Shown piece after piece: positions 35,196 to 43,502 of a DNA stretch of 64,000 nt. Below the pieces are notes generated by a model, which saw nothing but the letters and a program-made list of their open reading frames with translations, ran no database searches and was not told where the DNA came from. Position 1 is the stretch's first letter. Each line of letters starts with the position of its first letter. This stretch comes from Actinoplanes campanulatus. GTDB lineage: Bacteria > Actinomycetota > Actinomycetes > Mycobacteriales > Micromonosporaceae. Location: the NCBI RefSeq assembly GCF_014647795.1, contig NZ_BMPW01000026.1, positions 1-64,000 on the forward strand, given 5' to 3'. Made by a program: the position numbers and the translations under genes.

Positions 35196-35264
35196 TCAAC
35201 ACGAGGAGGAACAGAGCGAGAGATGTCCTGCGAGCGGCACGGGACGGCGATGGCGGCTCGTCGC

Positions 35265-35800
35265 TCAGCGGGGAGAACCGAGACCGGGTCTCTGGTCAGG
35301 GTGCTCGAAATAGAACCTGAGTGCCTGGTAAGCAGGCACCGCATTGGCACCGAGCCACGAGGTGCGGGCGACCAGGAAGGGCAGGAGACCTCCCTCGAAG
35401 GCATGGAGGCGTCCGGTCTGGCGGTGTTCGCGGGTGCCGTCCATGGGCAGCGCCTTGACGGTGATCCACGGGTTAGGGCCCTCGCGGGCCTGGACGTCGA
35501 CGACCGCGTGAGCGCCTTCGACTTCGGCGTTCCGCCGCGTTCCGTCAGGTACTCCTTGATGGCGGCTTCGGACTCCGTCTTGAGTGCCTCGCTCGCCTTT
35601 CGCAGTTTGCTGACGTGCTGTGCGGCGAACCCGCCGATGACGCCTTCGTTGACGAACCCGGCTGCGACGAGGACCGGCTTCTTCCGGAGGTCGTCCAGTG
35701 CGTTGTTCAGTGTGTCCCGGCCGAAGGCGCGGATGTCGTGAGCCCAGTTCGCCTGTGCCTCTGCCTGGGCGTAGGTATTGATCTTGGCCGCGCACCCAGC
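35265..35800 (-). pseudogene. Frameshifted fragment of an unrecognised gene
   Basis: On the minus strand a coding-like stretch reads NTYAQAEAQANWAHDIRAFG to KEYLTERGGTPK (about 35800 down to 35545). It then continues only in another frame as VEGAHAVVDVQAREG ... QALRFYFEHPDQRPG to a stop at 35265. Neither part has a proper start. The start-like end joins directly to transposase sequence. It looks like a broken host or cargo gene with one frameshift. Confidence 0.55.
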
Positions 35801-35985
35801 GGATCTTGTTCTCGATGGCCCAGTGCTCGCGGATCCAGTCGGCCAACTGTGCCGGTTTCGCCTGGTGAACGAGGAGATCGGTGATGGCGTAGACGGTTCC
35901 GGTGGTGAAGCGGCGTGGCTGGTCGAGGCGGCGTCTGCGGCGGCGGATCTGTAATGCCTGAGCGGCGTGCGGGACGTCGGTGAAA
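35800..35985 (-). pseudogene. Remnant of an ISAs1-type transposase
   Basis: The minus strand reads IRRRRRRLDQPRRFTTGTVY, then AITDLLVHQAKPAQLADWIR and EHWAIENKIRWV, a stretch typical of the C-terminal half of ISAs1-family transposases (the HWAIENK motif). It is cut off directly after WVR, where the sequence of the neighbouring fragment begins, and no N-terminal half or terminal inverted repeats were found. It is an old insertion scar. Confidence 0.7.
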
Positions 35986-36083
35986 GCCTGGCCCGGGACG
36001 GCGACCGGCGGCGGTGCGCCAGCGCGCCGAATGGCGCCACGGTATCTTTGGGCCGACAGCCGAGCATCATGCGGGAGGTGTGT

Positions 36084-36650
36084 ATGACTGCCGAGATGGT
36101 CGCGCCGGCCTGGATGCATGAGCAGGTGACGGCTGAGCGATACGCGACGTGGACAGAAGAGCAGTGCGCCGGTATCGAGATCGTGGATGGGATGGTCCTC
36201 GTGAGCCCGAGCGCCTCCAAGCGGCACAATCGCCTGGCCAGACTTCTGGCCAACGCCCTGGATGCTGCTGCGGGCCCGGATTGGAACGCTGACACCGACT
36301 TCGATGTCCGGCTCCAGGATGTGCCGTTGAACAACCGTCGTCCTGACGTGACGGTCTACCGGGCGGAGACCATCGACGTCACTCCGACCCGACCCGAGCA
36401 TGTGCTTCTCGTCGTCGAGGTGGTCTCGCCAGGTTCGGAGACGACTGACCGGATCGTCAAGACTGATCAGTATGCGAAAGCCGGTATCCAGTTCTATTGG
36501 CGAGTCGAGCAGGCCGTGACTGGTGTGCCTCTCGTCTACACCTACATCCTCGACCCGGCGGCGGGACGTTACCGCGATGGCGATGTCTTCACCGGCGTCG
36601 TGAAGTCGTCCGCGCCCTTCTCCATCGAAATCGATCTCGGTCAACTCTGA
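36084..36650 (+). CDS. Uma2-family (DUF820) PD-(D/E)XK-type nuclease-fold protein
   Basis: A 188-residue cytosolic protein with the Uma2 layout: an N-terminal GIEIVDGMVLVSPS, the core NRRPDVTVY holding the catalytic-type Asp, and LLVVEVVSPGSE with the Glu, then the QYAKAGIQFYWRV helix. The fold is PD-(D/E)XK-like; the biological role is not established and such genes are often mobile or present in many copies. A strong GGGAGG lies five bases before ATG 36084. Confidence 0.85.
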   Translation: MTAEMVAPAWMHEQVTAERYATWTEEQCAGIEIVDGMVLVSPSASKRHNRLARLLANALDAAAGPDWNADTDFDVRLQDVPLNNRRPDVTVYRAETIDVTPTRPEHVLLVVEVVSPGSETTDRIVKTDQYAKAGIQFYWRVEQAVTGVPLVYTYILDPAAGRYRDGDVFTGVVKSSAPFSIEIDLGQL

Positions 36651-36760
36651 TTCTCTGCTCTGAGCGCCCATGCATCTACGAACTGGTGCCCGGACGCGCA
36701 GGAAGCCCCGAGGTAAGTTCGAAGCGATCCGGCTTCTCAGCCGGTTGGGTGCCACAACCG

Positions 36761-36792
36761 CGAGCCGCCACCCAATCAGGGGTGGCGGCTCG
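36761..36792. terminator. Hairpin between Uma2 and the convergent LLM gene
   Basis: A 13-bp perfect stem CGAGCCGCCACCC / GGGTGGCGGCTCG with a six-base loop, between the convergent gene ends at 36650 and 36860. No T-tract. It probably terminates both transcripts. The rest of 36651-36859 shows no gene. Confidence 0.65.
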
Positions 36793-36859
36793 TCGCGCTA
36801 TCGCGGCGGTGCCGCCGAAAACGAGCGCTGCCCGCGGCTCGGCAGGGGTAGAACCTCTG

Positions 36860-37630
36860 TTACGCGTTGAGTTTGTCGCGCCAGGCGAGGAAGTCGCGGA
36901 GGTCGGTGAGGTCGGGCTTCGGGCCGCCGGTGTGGATGGTGAAGAGGCGGGCGCCCAGCTCGTACATCTCGTCGCGGTTTTCGGTGTTGCCCATGACGGA
37001 GATCTCGATCTCGGCGGGGTCGCGGCCGATGTCGGCGCAGTGCTGCCCGAGGATGCCGAGTTTGCGCTCCAACGTCGACGGGTCGGAGAAGCTGTGCCAG
37101 ATGTCGGCGTGTTTCGCCGTGAGGCGCAGGGTCTTCTTCTCGCCGCCGCCGCCGATCAGCACCGGGATGTCGCGGGTCGGCTTCGGGTTCAGCTTCTCCC
37201 AGCGGGACTCGATGCGGGGCAGGGAGACGGCCAGGTCGTCGAGGCGGCTTCCGGCGGTGCCGAACTCGTAGCCGTACTCGGTGTAGTCGCGTTCGAACCA
37301 GCCCGAGCCGATGCCGAGGATCAGGCGGCCGTCGGAGATGTGGTCGACGGTGCGGGCCATGTCGGCGAGCAGTTCGGGGTTGCGGTAGCTGTTGCAGGCG
37401 ACGAGAGCGCCGATCTCCACCCGGCTGGTGGACTCGGCCCAGGCGGCGAGCATGGTCCAGCACTCGAAGTGCAGACCGTCCGGCTCGCCGCTGAGCGGAT
37501 AGAAGTGGTCCCAGTTGAACAGGACGTCCAGCCCCAGGTCCTCGGCCTCGGAGGCGGTGCGGCGGATGGTGGCGTAGTCCATGTGTTGCGGCTGAAGTTG
37601 CAGCCCGATGCGAACCGGCCTATCGATCAT
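36860..37630 (-). CDS. F420-dependent LLM-class oxidoreductase
   Basis: A 256-residue luciferase-like monooxygenase-fold enzyme. Landmarks are the early HMDYATIRRTASEAEDLG, FNWDHFYPLSG, DHISDGRLILGIGSGWFERDY and IPVLIGGGGEKKTLRL, which fit the F420-using actinobacterial branch of the family. It would transfer hydride with F420 on an unknown substrate. ATG 37630. It follows a DUF4360 gene on the same strand after a hairpin and is probably a separate unit. Confidence 0.85.
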   Translation of the reverse strand: MIDRPVRIGLQLQPQHMDYATIRRTASEAEDLGLDVLFNWDHFYPLSGEPDGLHFECWTMLAAWAESTSRVEIGALVACNSYRNPELLADMARTVDHISDGRLILGIGSGWFERDYTEYGYEFGTAGSRLDDLAVSLPRIESRWEKLNPKPTRDIPVLIGGGGEKKTLRLTAKHADIWHSFSDPSTLERKLGILGQHCADIGRDPAEIEISVMGNTENRDEMYELGARLFTIHTGGPKPDLTDLRDFLAWRDKLNA

Positions 37631-37669
37631 GTGACCGAGCCTACGTGGGCTTGCCGCCGATGGTGGTGA

Positions 37670-37698
37670 ACCCGGCCGGGCCCGCCTGCCGGCCGGGT
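37670..37698 (-). terminator. Hairpin downstream of the minus-strand DUF4360 gene
   Basis: A 10-bp stem ACCCGGCCGG / CCGGCCGGGT with a nine-base loop, 12 bp past the stop of the DUF4360 gene at 37710 and before the LLM gene. Confidence 0.6.
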
Positions 37699-37709
37699 GA
37701 CGGGCCGGG

Positions 37710-38327
37710 TCAGCAGTGGGACAGACTGAAGTTGAAGAGGGTGTCGACGTCGCCCTCGGTGGTGTTCATCGACATCGTGCTGAGGCCGGTCGAGGTTCCC
37801 GGGTCGATGCGCAGCTCGGTGTTGACGTTGAGGACGCTCTGCGAGCCGCACTCCGCGTAGGTGAGCACCGGCGCGACGTCCCAGGTGGTCCAGAGACCGT
37901 TCAGCGGTCCGGCGAACGCGGCGTCCTTGCGCTGGGTCGCGGAGGAGCCCTGCCAGTAGTAGCTGGTGCGCTGGAGTGCGGTCGCGCCGGACCGGAGGCT
38001 CGCCTTGCCGCGGTAGTTGGCGGAGGCGATCGCGATGGTCCAGCCGTCCGGGATGGTCACCAGGACGCCGAGCTGGCAGTTCTTGCGGCGGTCGATGAGG
38101 GCGGCGCCGTCGCCGGCCTCGGCCACGAAGTCCCGGTACCTGACCCGGAATCCGGTGTCGTCGCCGTTGCTCACGACCGAGGCGGTGCCGGGCGCGCATC
38201 CGGAGCCGCTGCTGGCGATCACCTCCACGGTGATCGCGGCCGCGGCCGCGGCGTGGGCGGGCGTGCCGAGGGGAAGCGCGAGAGCGGTGACCAGCACGGC
38301 CGCCATCACGCGATTGCTGTTCTTCAT
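37710..38327 (-). CDS. Secreted DUF4360-family protein
   Basis: A 205-residue exported protein. The signal peptide (MKNSNRVMAAVLVTALALPL, cut near AHAAA) is followed by a mature domain with the DUF4360 pattern: GSGCAPGTASV at its start, RKNCQLGVLV, the ANYRGKASL strand and a C-terminal NTTEGDVDTLFNFSLSHC. Four cysteines probably form two disulphides. ATG 38327 is supported by GGAGG seven bases upstream, against the longer frame from 38462. It is divergently arranged with a paralogue. The family is exported in fungi and bacteria; its role is unknown. Confidence 0.85.
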   Translation of the reverse strand: MKNSNRVMAAVLVTALALPLGTPAHAAAAAAITVEVIASSGSGCAPGTASVVSNGDDTGFRVRYRDFVAEAGDGAALIDRRKNCQLGVLVTIPDGWTIAIASANYRGKASLRSGATALQRTSYYWQGSSATQRKDAAFAGPLNGLWTTWDVAPVLTYAECGSQSVLNVNTELRIDPGTSTGLSTMSMNTTEGDVDTLFNFSLSHC

Positions 38328-38600
38328 GGACTTTCCTCCGGGGGGAACGGGGCATGCTTTCTGGAACCATTCCAGAACGACGGTCATCGCGTCCGCGACC
38401 ACCGTAGTGGTGCACCCGAGGCATTTACAAGTATGAATTGCTATTGATCTCGGCAGGGGCAAAAACCGCCTATAGGGGTGAAATTTCGGGGGCTTTGCGA
38501 CGTTTGCGAGCTTAAGAAATCATCTCACAACGATTGACTTCCATTGATTTTCATCAATAGCTTCAGCTCGATCCGTTCCCGATCCCGAAGGGGATGAAAA
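38328..38600. promoter_or_regulatory. Shared divergent promoter region of the DUF4360 pair
   Basis: A relatively AT-rich 273-bp spacer (AAATTTCGGGGG, AACGATTGACTTCC). ATTGAT at 38543-38548 and ATCAAT at 38553-38558 form a small palindrome just upstream of the plus-strand gene, a candidate operator. Exact promoter boxes were not assigned. Confidence 0.45.
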
Positions 38601-39257
38601 ATGAAAAGGTTGTTAACCCGCGGTTGTGCGGTGCTGGCGCTCCTGGCGTCGTCGCTGCTCGTCGCGACACCGGCCTCGGCGATCATCGTCATCGTCGACC
38701 CGCCGCCCGCCGGCGAGATGTCCATCGAGCTGGTCGCCATGGCCGGCTCGGGCTGCGCCCCGGGCACCGCCGACGTGGCGATCTCGCCGGACAACTCCGC
38801 GTTCACCGCGATCTACAGCGCCTATCTGGCGCAGGCGGGCCCCGGCGTGCCGGTCACCGAGAATCGCAAGAACTGCCAGCTCAACGTGCTGGTCCACGCG
38901 CCGGCCGGCTTCACCTTCGCGATCGCCAAGGTGGATTACCGCGGCTACGGGTACCTCCAGCCCGGCGCGATCGCGCAGCAGCGGGCCAACTACTACTTCC
39001 AGGGCATGACGGCCGGCAGCTACGCCAACCACGCGATCGCGGCGCCGCTGGACGACAACTGGATCGCCACCGACCAGGTGCCGATCGCCTCGCAGGTCTT
39101 CCGGCCCTGTGGTGAGCAGCGGAATCTCAACATCAACACCGAGCTGCGGGTCACCAAGGGCACCTCGACCGACGTCAGCTACCTGACGATGGACTCCACC
39201 GACGGCAGCATCGAGACGATCTACCACTTCTCGTGGATGCGGTGTAACAACAAGTGA
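38601..39257 (+). CDS. Secreted DUF4360-family protein, second copy
   Basis: A 218-residue exported paralogue of the minus-strand neighbour. The signal peptide is MKRLLTRGCAVLALLASSLL with a cut near ASA. The shared pattern is GSGCAPGTADV, RKNCQLNVLV, VDYRGYGYL, NINTELRVTKGTSTD and a final FSWMRCNNK. It starts at ATG 38601. The pair faces away from each other across a shared control region. A hairpin follows the stop. Confidence 0.85.
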   Translation: MKRLLTRGCAVLALLASSLLVATPASAIIVIVDPPPAGEMSIELVAMAGSGCAPGTADVAISPDNSAFTAIYSAYLAQAGPGVPVTENRKNCQLNVLVHAPAGFTFAIAKVDYRGYGYLQPGAIAQQRANYYFQGMTAGSYANHAIAAPLDDNWIATDQVPIASQVFRPCGEQRNLNINTELRVTKGTSTDVSYLTMDSTDGSIETIYHFSWMRCNNK

Positions 39258-39268
39258 ACGAAGGGGTG

Positions 39269-39294
39269 GCGATGGCGGCTCGCGCCGCCATCGC
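39269..39294. terminator. Hairpin between convergent DUF4360 and lipoprotein genes
   Basis: An 11-bp perfect stem GCGATGGCGGC / GCCGCCATCGC with a TCGC loop lies between the stop at 39257 and the convergent stop at 39294, so one short hairpin may serve both genes. Confidence 0.7.
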
Positions 39295-39737
39295 TACTCG
39301 AGACACGTGCCGTCGAGCCTCTGGCCGATGGTGGCGAACTCGCCGGTCAGGAACGCCTCCGGGTCGGTCTGCCGGGAGCCCTCGGCGAGGGCGGCGGCGA
39401 TCTCGCCGGCGGCGGCCCGCTGGGCGGGGTCGGTGCTCTGCTCGCCGGCGGTCGTCACCTGGCTCGCCATGTCGGCGAACGTCCGCTGCAACCCGGCGGC
39501 GTCGTCGTTCGCGGTGTGCTCGGCCAGCCGGACCGCGCCCTCGGTGAGGATCTTGTAGACCGTGCTGCACACGTACTTCGGCTGACCCGCCGAGGCGGAC
39601 GGCACCGGCGCGATGCTGACCGGGGCGGGCAGGGATCCGGCCGGGACCTCGATCTCGATCCCGTCGCATCCGGCGGCGGCGCCGGCCAGGACCGCGATCA
39701 GGGCGGTGGCCACGGCCGTGCGGCGACGTTGCGGCAC
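39294..39737 (-). CDS. Small lipoprotein
   Basis: A 147-residue exported lipoprotein. A basic start (PQRRRTAVATALIAVLAG) leads to the lipobox GAAAGC at about residue 24. The mature part is helical and Ala-rich with two further cysteines (YVCSTVY and GTCLE). GTG 39737 is favoured by GGAGGGG ahead of it; an ATG at 39773 also opens the frame. It is divergent from the large beta-propeller gene. Function unknown. Confidence 0.65.
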   Translation of the reverse strand: MPQRRRTAVATALIAVLAGAAAGCDGIEIEVPAGSLPAPVSIAPVPSASAGQPKYVCSTVYKILTEGAVRLAEHTANDDAAGLQRTFADMASQVTTAGEQSTDPAQRAAAGEIAAALAEGSRQTDPEAFLTGEFATIGQRLDGTCLE

Positions 39738-39817
39738 TGGATTCCCCTCCTTCGATGGCGTACGCCGGAGCATAGTGCCCGCCGTGACTTTTGCGGATCT
39801 CGGAAGTTAGCTCTGAC

Positions 39818-41644
39818 GTGGTCAATATCCCCAAAAACGGCAAAAAGGTGGTACGCCGTGCGATGATCACCGGCCTCGCGACGGTTCTCGTCGCGGTCGG
39901 TGGCACGGCGTTCGCGGAGATCGTCTCGTCCCGGCCGGCGACGTCCCCCTCGTTCAACGGCCCCGTCTACGCGGTCGCCTACCACGGCGACACCGTCTAC
40001 GTCGGCGGCAACTTCACCACCGCCTCGGTCAACGGGCGCACCGAACAGCGGACCCGGCTGGCCGCCTTCGACGCGAACACCGGCGCGCTGCGCGACTGGA
40101 AACCCGCCGCCGACGCCAACGTGCGCGCGCTCGCCGTCGGTGACGGAGTGGTCTACGCGGCCGGCGACTTCGACACGGTCAACGGTGAGTCGCGGGACGC
40201 GGTGGCCGGCATCGGCGAGACGGACGGGCAGGTCACGCAGCTCCGGCACACCGTCGTGGGGCAGCCGAACGCGATCGCCGCCGGGCACGGCCGCATCTAC
40301 CTGGGCGGCCGGATCACCGCCGTGGACGGTCAGCCGCGCCGCAACCTGGCGGCCTTCACCGCCGCCGACGGGACGCTGGACGCGTGGGCGCCGACCACCG
40401 ACGACACGGTCAACGCGCTCGCCGTCACCGACGACCGGGTCTATCTGGGCGGAAGCTTCCATCGTACGAACGACGTGCGCTCGACACTGCGGCTGACCGC
40501 CGTGGACCCGGACACCGGCGTGCTCGACCGGAGTTTCGCGCCGAAGCCGGTGTCGCAGGTGTTCGCGCTGGCCACCCACACCGACGGGGTGTACGCGGCG
40601 CTCGGCGGCCAGGGTGGGCGGGCGGTGTCGTACACCCGGGAGGGGCAGACCCGCTGGACCCGGGTGTTCGACGGCGACGCCCAGGCGATCACCCAGCTCT
40701 CCGAGGTGATCTACGTGGGCGGGCACTTCGACAAGGCGTGCACCACCACCAACAACGGGGTGCGGGGCATCTGCACCGACGGCTCGGTGGTCCGCGGCAA
40801 ACTGGCCGCGATCGACCGGGAGGGCAACCTGCTCGAATGGGCGCCGCAGGCCAACGGGATCGTCGGCACCCGGCAGCTGGCGGCCAGCGCCCGGCTCGCC
40901 TCGGTCAGCGCGGTCGGCGACTTCACCCAGGTGGACGGGGTGAGCCGGAAACGGTACGCCGAGTTCACCGGGGTCATGCCGCGGACGGAGAGGGCGGCCA
41001 CGGACGACGTGGCGGCGTACAACTTCGACACCACCATCGCGGACGGCACCTTCGACGACGGCTCCGGGCACGGCCACCTGCTGCGCGCGGTCACCCGTAA
41101 CGGCGGGGCGCCGCGGATGGTGCCGCACGGGAGCGGCCAGGCGCTGGGTTTCCCGGCCAGGTGTGCCGACGAGAGCTGCCCGCGCCTGGTCCTGCAGGCC
41201 GGCGACACCGCGGATCTCAACCCCGGGACCAGACCTCTGCGGTACGGGGCGGGCGTGCTGTTGTCGCCTTCGGAGACCGGCGGGGGCGAGAACATCCTCC
41301 AGAAGGGCTACTCGAACGGCGGCGGCCAGTACAAGCTCCAGGTCGACGGCCAGTCCGGCAAGCCGAGCTGCGGCATCAGCGACCGGACCGGCACGACGGT
41401 GTACGTGGCTCGCAGCCGGACCTCGGTGGCCGACGGCCGCTGGCACAGCTTGGAGTGCCGCCGCACCGGCCCCACGCTGGCGATCGTGGTCGACGACCGT
41501 CTGGAGACGGTGACCGCCGTCCCGGACACCCTGTCGGTGGAGACCAGCCAGCCGTTCACCGTCGGAGGCAAGGGCGTGGGCCAGAACAACGACCAGTTCC
41601 ACGGCACCCTGGACGACGTCTGGGTCCAAATCGGCCTCGGCTGA
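39818..41644 (+). CDS. Exported beta-propeller plus LamG-like protein
   Basis: A 608-residue protein. An N-terminal hydrophobic segment ([19 protein letters not shown]) acts as signal or anchor. Residues about 50-390 are repeats of the type [30 protein letters not shown] and [14 protein letters not shown], a delta-60/NHL-like beta-propeller. Residues about 400-608 look like a concanavalin/LamG jelly roll ([20 protein letters not shown] ... [18 protein letters not shown]). It is probably a cell-surface or secreted binding protein, perhaps for glycans. Several starts are possible; GTG 39818 is chosen because the longer frame overlaps the divergent promoter. Two hairpins follow the stop. Confidence 0.75.
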   Translation: MVNIPKNGKKVVRRAMITGLATVLVAVGGTAFAEIVSSRPATSPSFNGPVYAVAYHGDTVYVGGNFTTASVNGRTEQRTRLAAFDANTGALRDWKPAADANVRALAVGDGVVYAAGDFDTVNGESRDAVAGIGETDGQVTQLRHTVVGQPNAIAAGHGRIYLGGRITAVDGQPRRNLAAFTAADGTLDAWAPTTDDTVNALAVTDDRVYLGGSFHRTNDVRSTLRLTAVDPDTGVLDRSFAPKPVSQVFALATHTDGVYAALGGQGGRAVSYTREGQTRWTRVFDGDAQAITQLSEVIYVGGHFDKACTTTNNGVRGICTDGSVVRGKLAAIDREGNLLEWAPQANGIVGTRQLAASARLASVSAVGDFTQVDGVSRKRYAEFTGVMPRTERAATDDVAAYNFDTTIADGTFDDGSGHGHLLRAVTRNGGAPRMVPHGSGQALGFPARCADESCPRLVLQAGDTADLNPGTRPLRYGAGVLLSPSETGGGENILQKGYSNGGGQYKLQVDGQSGKPSCGISDRTGTTVYVARSRTSVADGRWHSLECRRTGPTLAIVVDDRLETVTAVPDTLSVETSQPFTVGGKGVGQNNDQFHGTLDDVWVQIGLG

Positions 41645-41655
41645 CGAAGGCAAAA

Positions 41656-41684
41656 GGCGCTTCAAGCGATCTTCTTGAAGCGCC
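41656..41684 (+). terminator. Terminator hairpin 1 after the propeller gene
   Basis: An 11-bp stem GGCGCTTCAAG / CTTGAAGCGCC with a seven-base loop, 11 bp after the stop of the beta-propeller gene. It shares the CTTGAAG core with the hairpin right after it. Confidence 0.75.
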
Positions 41685-41689
41685 CAGGA

Positions 41690-41717
41690 GCACTTCAAGT
41701 GGGTTGTCTTGAAGTGC
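41690..41717 (+). terminator. Terminator hairpin 2, related to hairpin 1
   Basis: A 10-bp stem GCACTTCAAG / CTTGAAGTGC with an eight-base loop, followed by a T-containing stretch (CGACGTTTTCAGTTTT). It is a diverged copy of the preceding hairpin. Confidence 0.7.
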
Positions 41718-41731
41718 GACGTTTTCAGTTT

Positions 41732-41813
41732 TCCGCCGCGGGGCTAGCAGAGCCCGCCGCGGGGCTAGCAGAGCCCGCCGCGGGGCTGGCAGAGCCCGCC
41801 GCGGGGCTAGCAA
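41732..41813. repeat. 21-bp tandem repeats, non-coding
   Basis: The unit CCGCCGCGGGGCTAGCAGAG with one further C repeats three to four times with single changes. Each unit can fold AGCCC/GGGCT. No real gene spans it. Confidence 0.9.
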
Positions 41814-42037
41814 CGTGTGCCGGTCGGAGGGCCGGCACACGCTGCTTTACCACTCACGCGCCGCCGAGGGGGAGGCCTGCGGCGGCGGGGGTTCCGTGCC
41901 GTCCGGTCCGGGGAGAGCGGGCCGGGATCACGCCGGCGAGGACGGCACCGGCGCATCCCGCATGACCGGGCGGCGCAGAATCGAAGGTCATCGTTGCAGC
42001 GATGTTGCGGTGATGCAACAGTCTGTTTCTACTTGTT

Positions 42038-43432
42038 TCAAATCCGGTTCGGCAGCCGGGTGGCGACGAGAGCGCCGACCGCGAGGATCGCCGCTCCGGT
42101 GAACACCGCGGGCACCACGCCGTCGACGAAGTCCTGGGCGCTCGCGAAACCGCCCTGGCTGCTGAAGACGGAGGAGAGCGTGGCCACCCCGGCCGCCACC
42201 CCGAACTCCCGGATCGTGTTGTTCGCGCCCGAGGCCACCCCGCGCTGCTGTTCGCCGACACTGGCCAGGGTGACCGTGCTGATCGGCGCGAAGGTCAGGC
42301 CCATGCCGATGCCGCCCAGCACGAACGCGCCGATGAACCGGGCGTACCCGGCGTCGGTGGTGGTGGCCAGCCCGATCCAGAGGATGCCGGCGGCCAGGAG
42401 CACCTGCCCCGCCACGATCAGGTTGCGCAGCCCGATGCGGGACCCGAAGATGCCGGCCAGCGGGGCGACCACCATCGGGGCCGCGGTCCACGGCAGCGTC
42501 CGCAGACCGGACTCCAGCGGGGTGAGGCCCTGCACCACCTGGAAGTACTGGGCGAGCAGGAAGACCGAGCCGAACGCGCCCGCCGAGAAGGTCAGGGTCA
42601 CCACGTTGACCAGGCTGAACGACCGGGACTTGAACAGGCTCAACGGCAGCATGGGCGTACGATTGCGGCTCTGCCAGAAGAGGAACCCGGCGAGAAGCGC
42701 GACGCCGGCGCTCAGCATGAGTGGCACCCGGCCGCTGGTCCACCCGCGTTCCGGGCCGTCGACGATGCCCCAGATGAGCAGCAGCATGCCGCTCGCCGAC
42801 AGCAGCAGGCCGAACGGGTCGAGCCGGCGGGCGCCGCCGTAGGACTCGCCGAGCACGAAGGCGGCCAGCGCCAGGGCGACCACGCCGATCGGCACGTTGA
42901 CCCAGAAGATCCAGTTCCAGGTGAGGCCGTCGACGACCGCGCCGCCGATGACCGGGCCGAGCGCGACGCCGAGGCCGGTGATGCCGCCCCAGATGCCGAC
43001 CGCGGCATTGCGGAACCGGTCCGGTACGGCGGCGGCCAGCAGGGTGAGCGACAGTGGCGCGATCATGGCGCCGCCGATGCCCTGCACGGCCCGGGAGGCG
43101 GTGAGCTGCCACGGTTCGACGGAGAGCGCGGCCCCGGCCGAGGCCAGGGTGAACAGGGCGATGCCGGCCAGGTACATCCGGCGACGGCCCAGCCGGTCGC
43201 CGAGCGCCGCCGCGGTGAGCAGGAACGCCGCGAAGGGCAGGGTGTACGCGTTCACGAACCACTGGAGGTCCGAGATGGACGCGCCCAGCTCGGTGCGGAT
43301 GACCGGGAGCGCGGTGCTGACGACCAGGTTGTCGAGGGCGCCCATGAAGGCCGGGATGCCGACGGCGGCGATCACCAGGCCCAGCGGGCGGGTCTTGGCT
43401 GTTCTTGCGGTGCCGAGGGTGGCGGTGGCCAC
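42038..43432 (-). CDS. MFS drug-efflux transporter, DHA2 type (second)
   Basis: A 464-residue membrane protein with about 14 helices. It opens with LDNLVVSTALPVIRTELG and has the loop motif ALGDRLGRRRMYLAG and helix 5 motif GLGVALGPVIGGAVVDGL, typical of QacA-type exporters. A ribosome site (AGGGGGA) lies before GTG 43432; the longer frame from 43522 overlaps the TetR promoter region and is unlikely. Substrate unknown. The divergent TetR gene probably represses it through the palindrome between them. Confidence 0.92.
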   Translation of the reverse strand: MATATLGTARTAKTRPLGLVIAAVGIPAFMGALDNLVVSTALPVIRTELGASISDLQWFVNAYTLPFAAFLLTAAALGDRLGRRRMYLAGIALFTLASAGAALSVEPWQLTASRAVQGIGGAMIAPLSLTLLAAAVPDRFRNAAVGIWGGITGLGVALGPVIGGAVVDGLTWNWIFWVNVPIGVVALALAAFVLGESYGGARRLDPFGLLLSASGMLLLIWGIVDGPERGWTSGRVPLMLSAGVALLAGFLFWQSRNRTPMLPLSLFKSRSFSLVNVVTLTFSAGAFGSVFLLAQYFQVVQGLTPLESGLRTLPWTAAPMVVAPLAGIFGSRIGLRNLIVAGQVLLAAGILWIGLATTTDAGYARFIGAFVLGGIGMGLTFAPISTVTLASVGEQQRGVASGANNTIREFGVAAGVATLSSVFSSQGGFASAQDFVDGVVPAVFTGAAILAVGALVATRLPNRI

Positions 43433-43451
43433 GAACTTCCCCCTAGAAGTT

Positions 43452-43467
43452 GTTATCCACTGATAAC
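43452..43467. promoter_or_regulatory. Candidate TetR operator
   Basis: GTTATC-CACT-GATAAC is a perfect six-base palindrome between the divergent MFS and TetR genes. CGACTGATAACC at about 43485-43495 repeats its right half near the TetR start. This is where a TetR repressor of both genes would bind. Confidence 0.6.
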
Positions 43468-43502
43468 TAAGCACGGTAAGCATCGACTGATAACCTGTCA
43501 AC

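Larger units (their letters stand above)
41645..42037. other. Intergenic region with two hairpins and 21-bp repeats
   Basis: No supported gene in 393 bp. It carries the hairpins at 41656-41717 and the repeats at 41732-41813. Beyond that nothing is recognised. Confidence 0.6.

Noticed and set aside
36761-36792. Hairpin region as a tRNA
   Set aside because: It is a single stem-loop with no cloverleaf arms or TTC loop.
39698-41698. Minus-strand frame of about 666 residues opposite the propeller gene
   Set aside because: Val/Arg/His-rich shadow; the plus strand has repeated propeller and LamG motifs.
41732-41813. 21-bp repeats as a CRISPR array
   Set aside because: The units are directly tandem with no unique spacers, and no cas genes are present.
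41675-41965. Small plus-strand frame of AGLAEPA repeats
   Set aside because: No ribosome site, and it crosses a terminator and repeats; probably non-coding.
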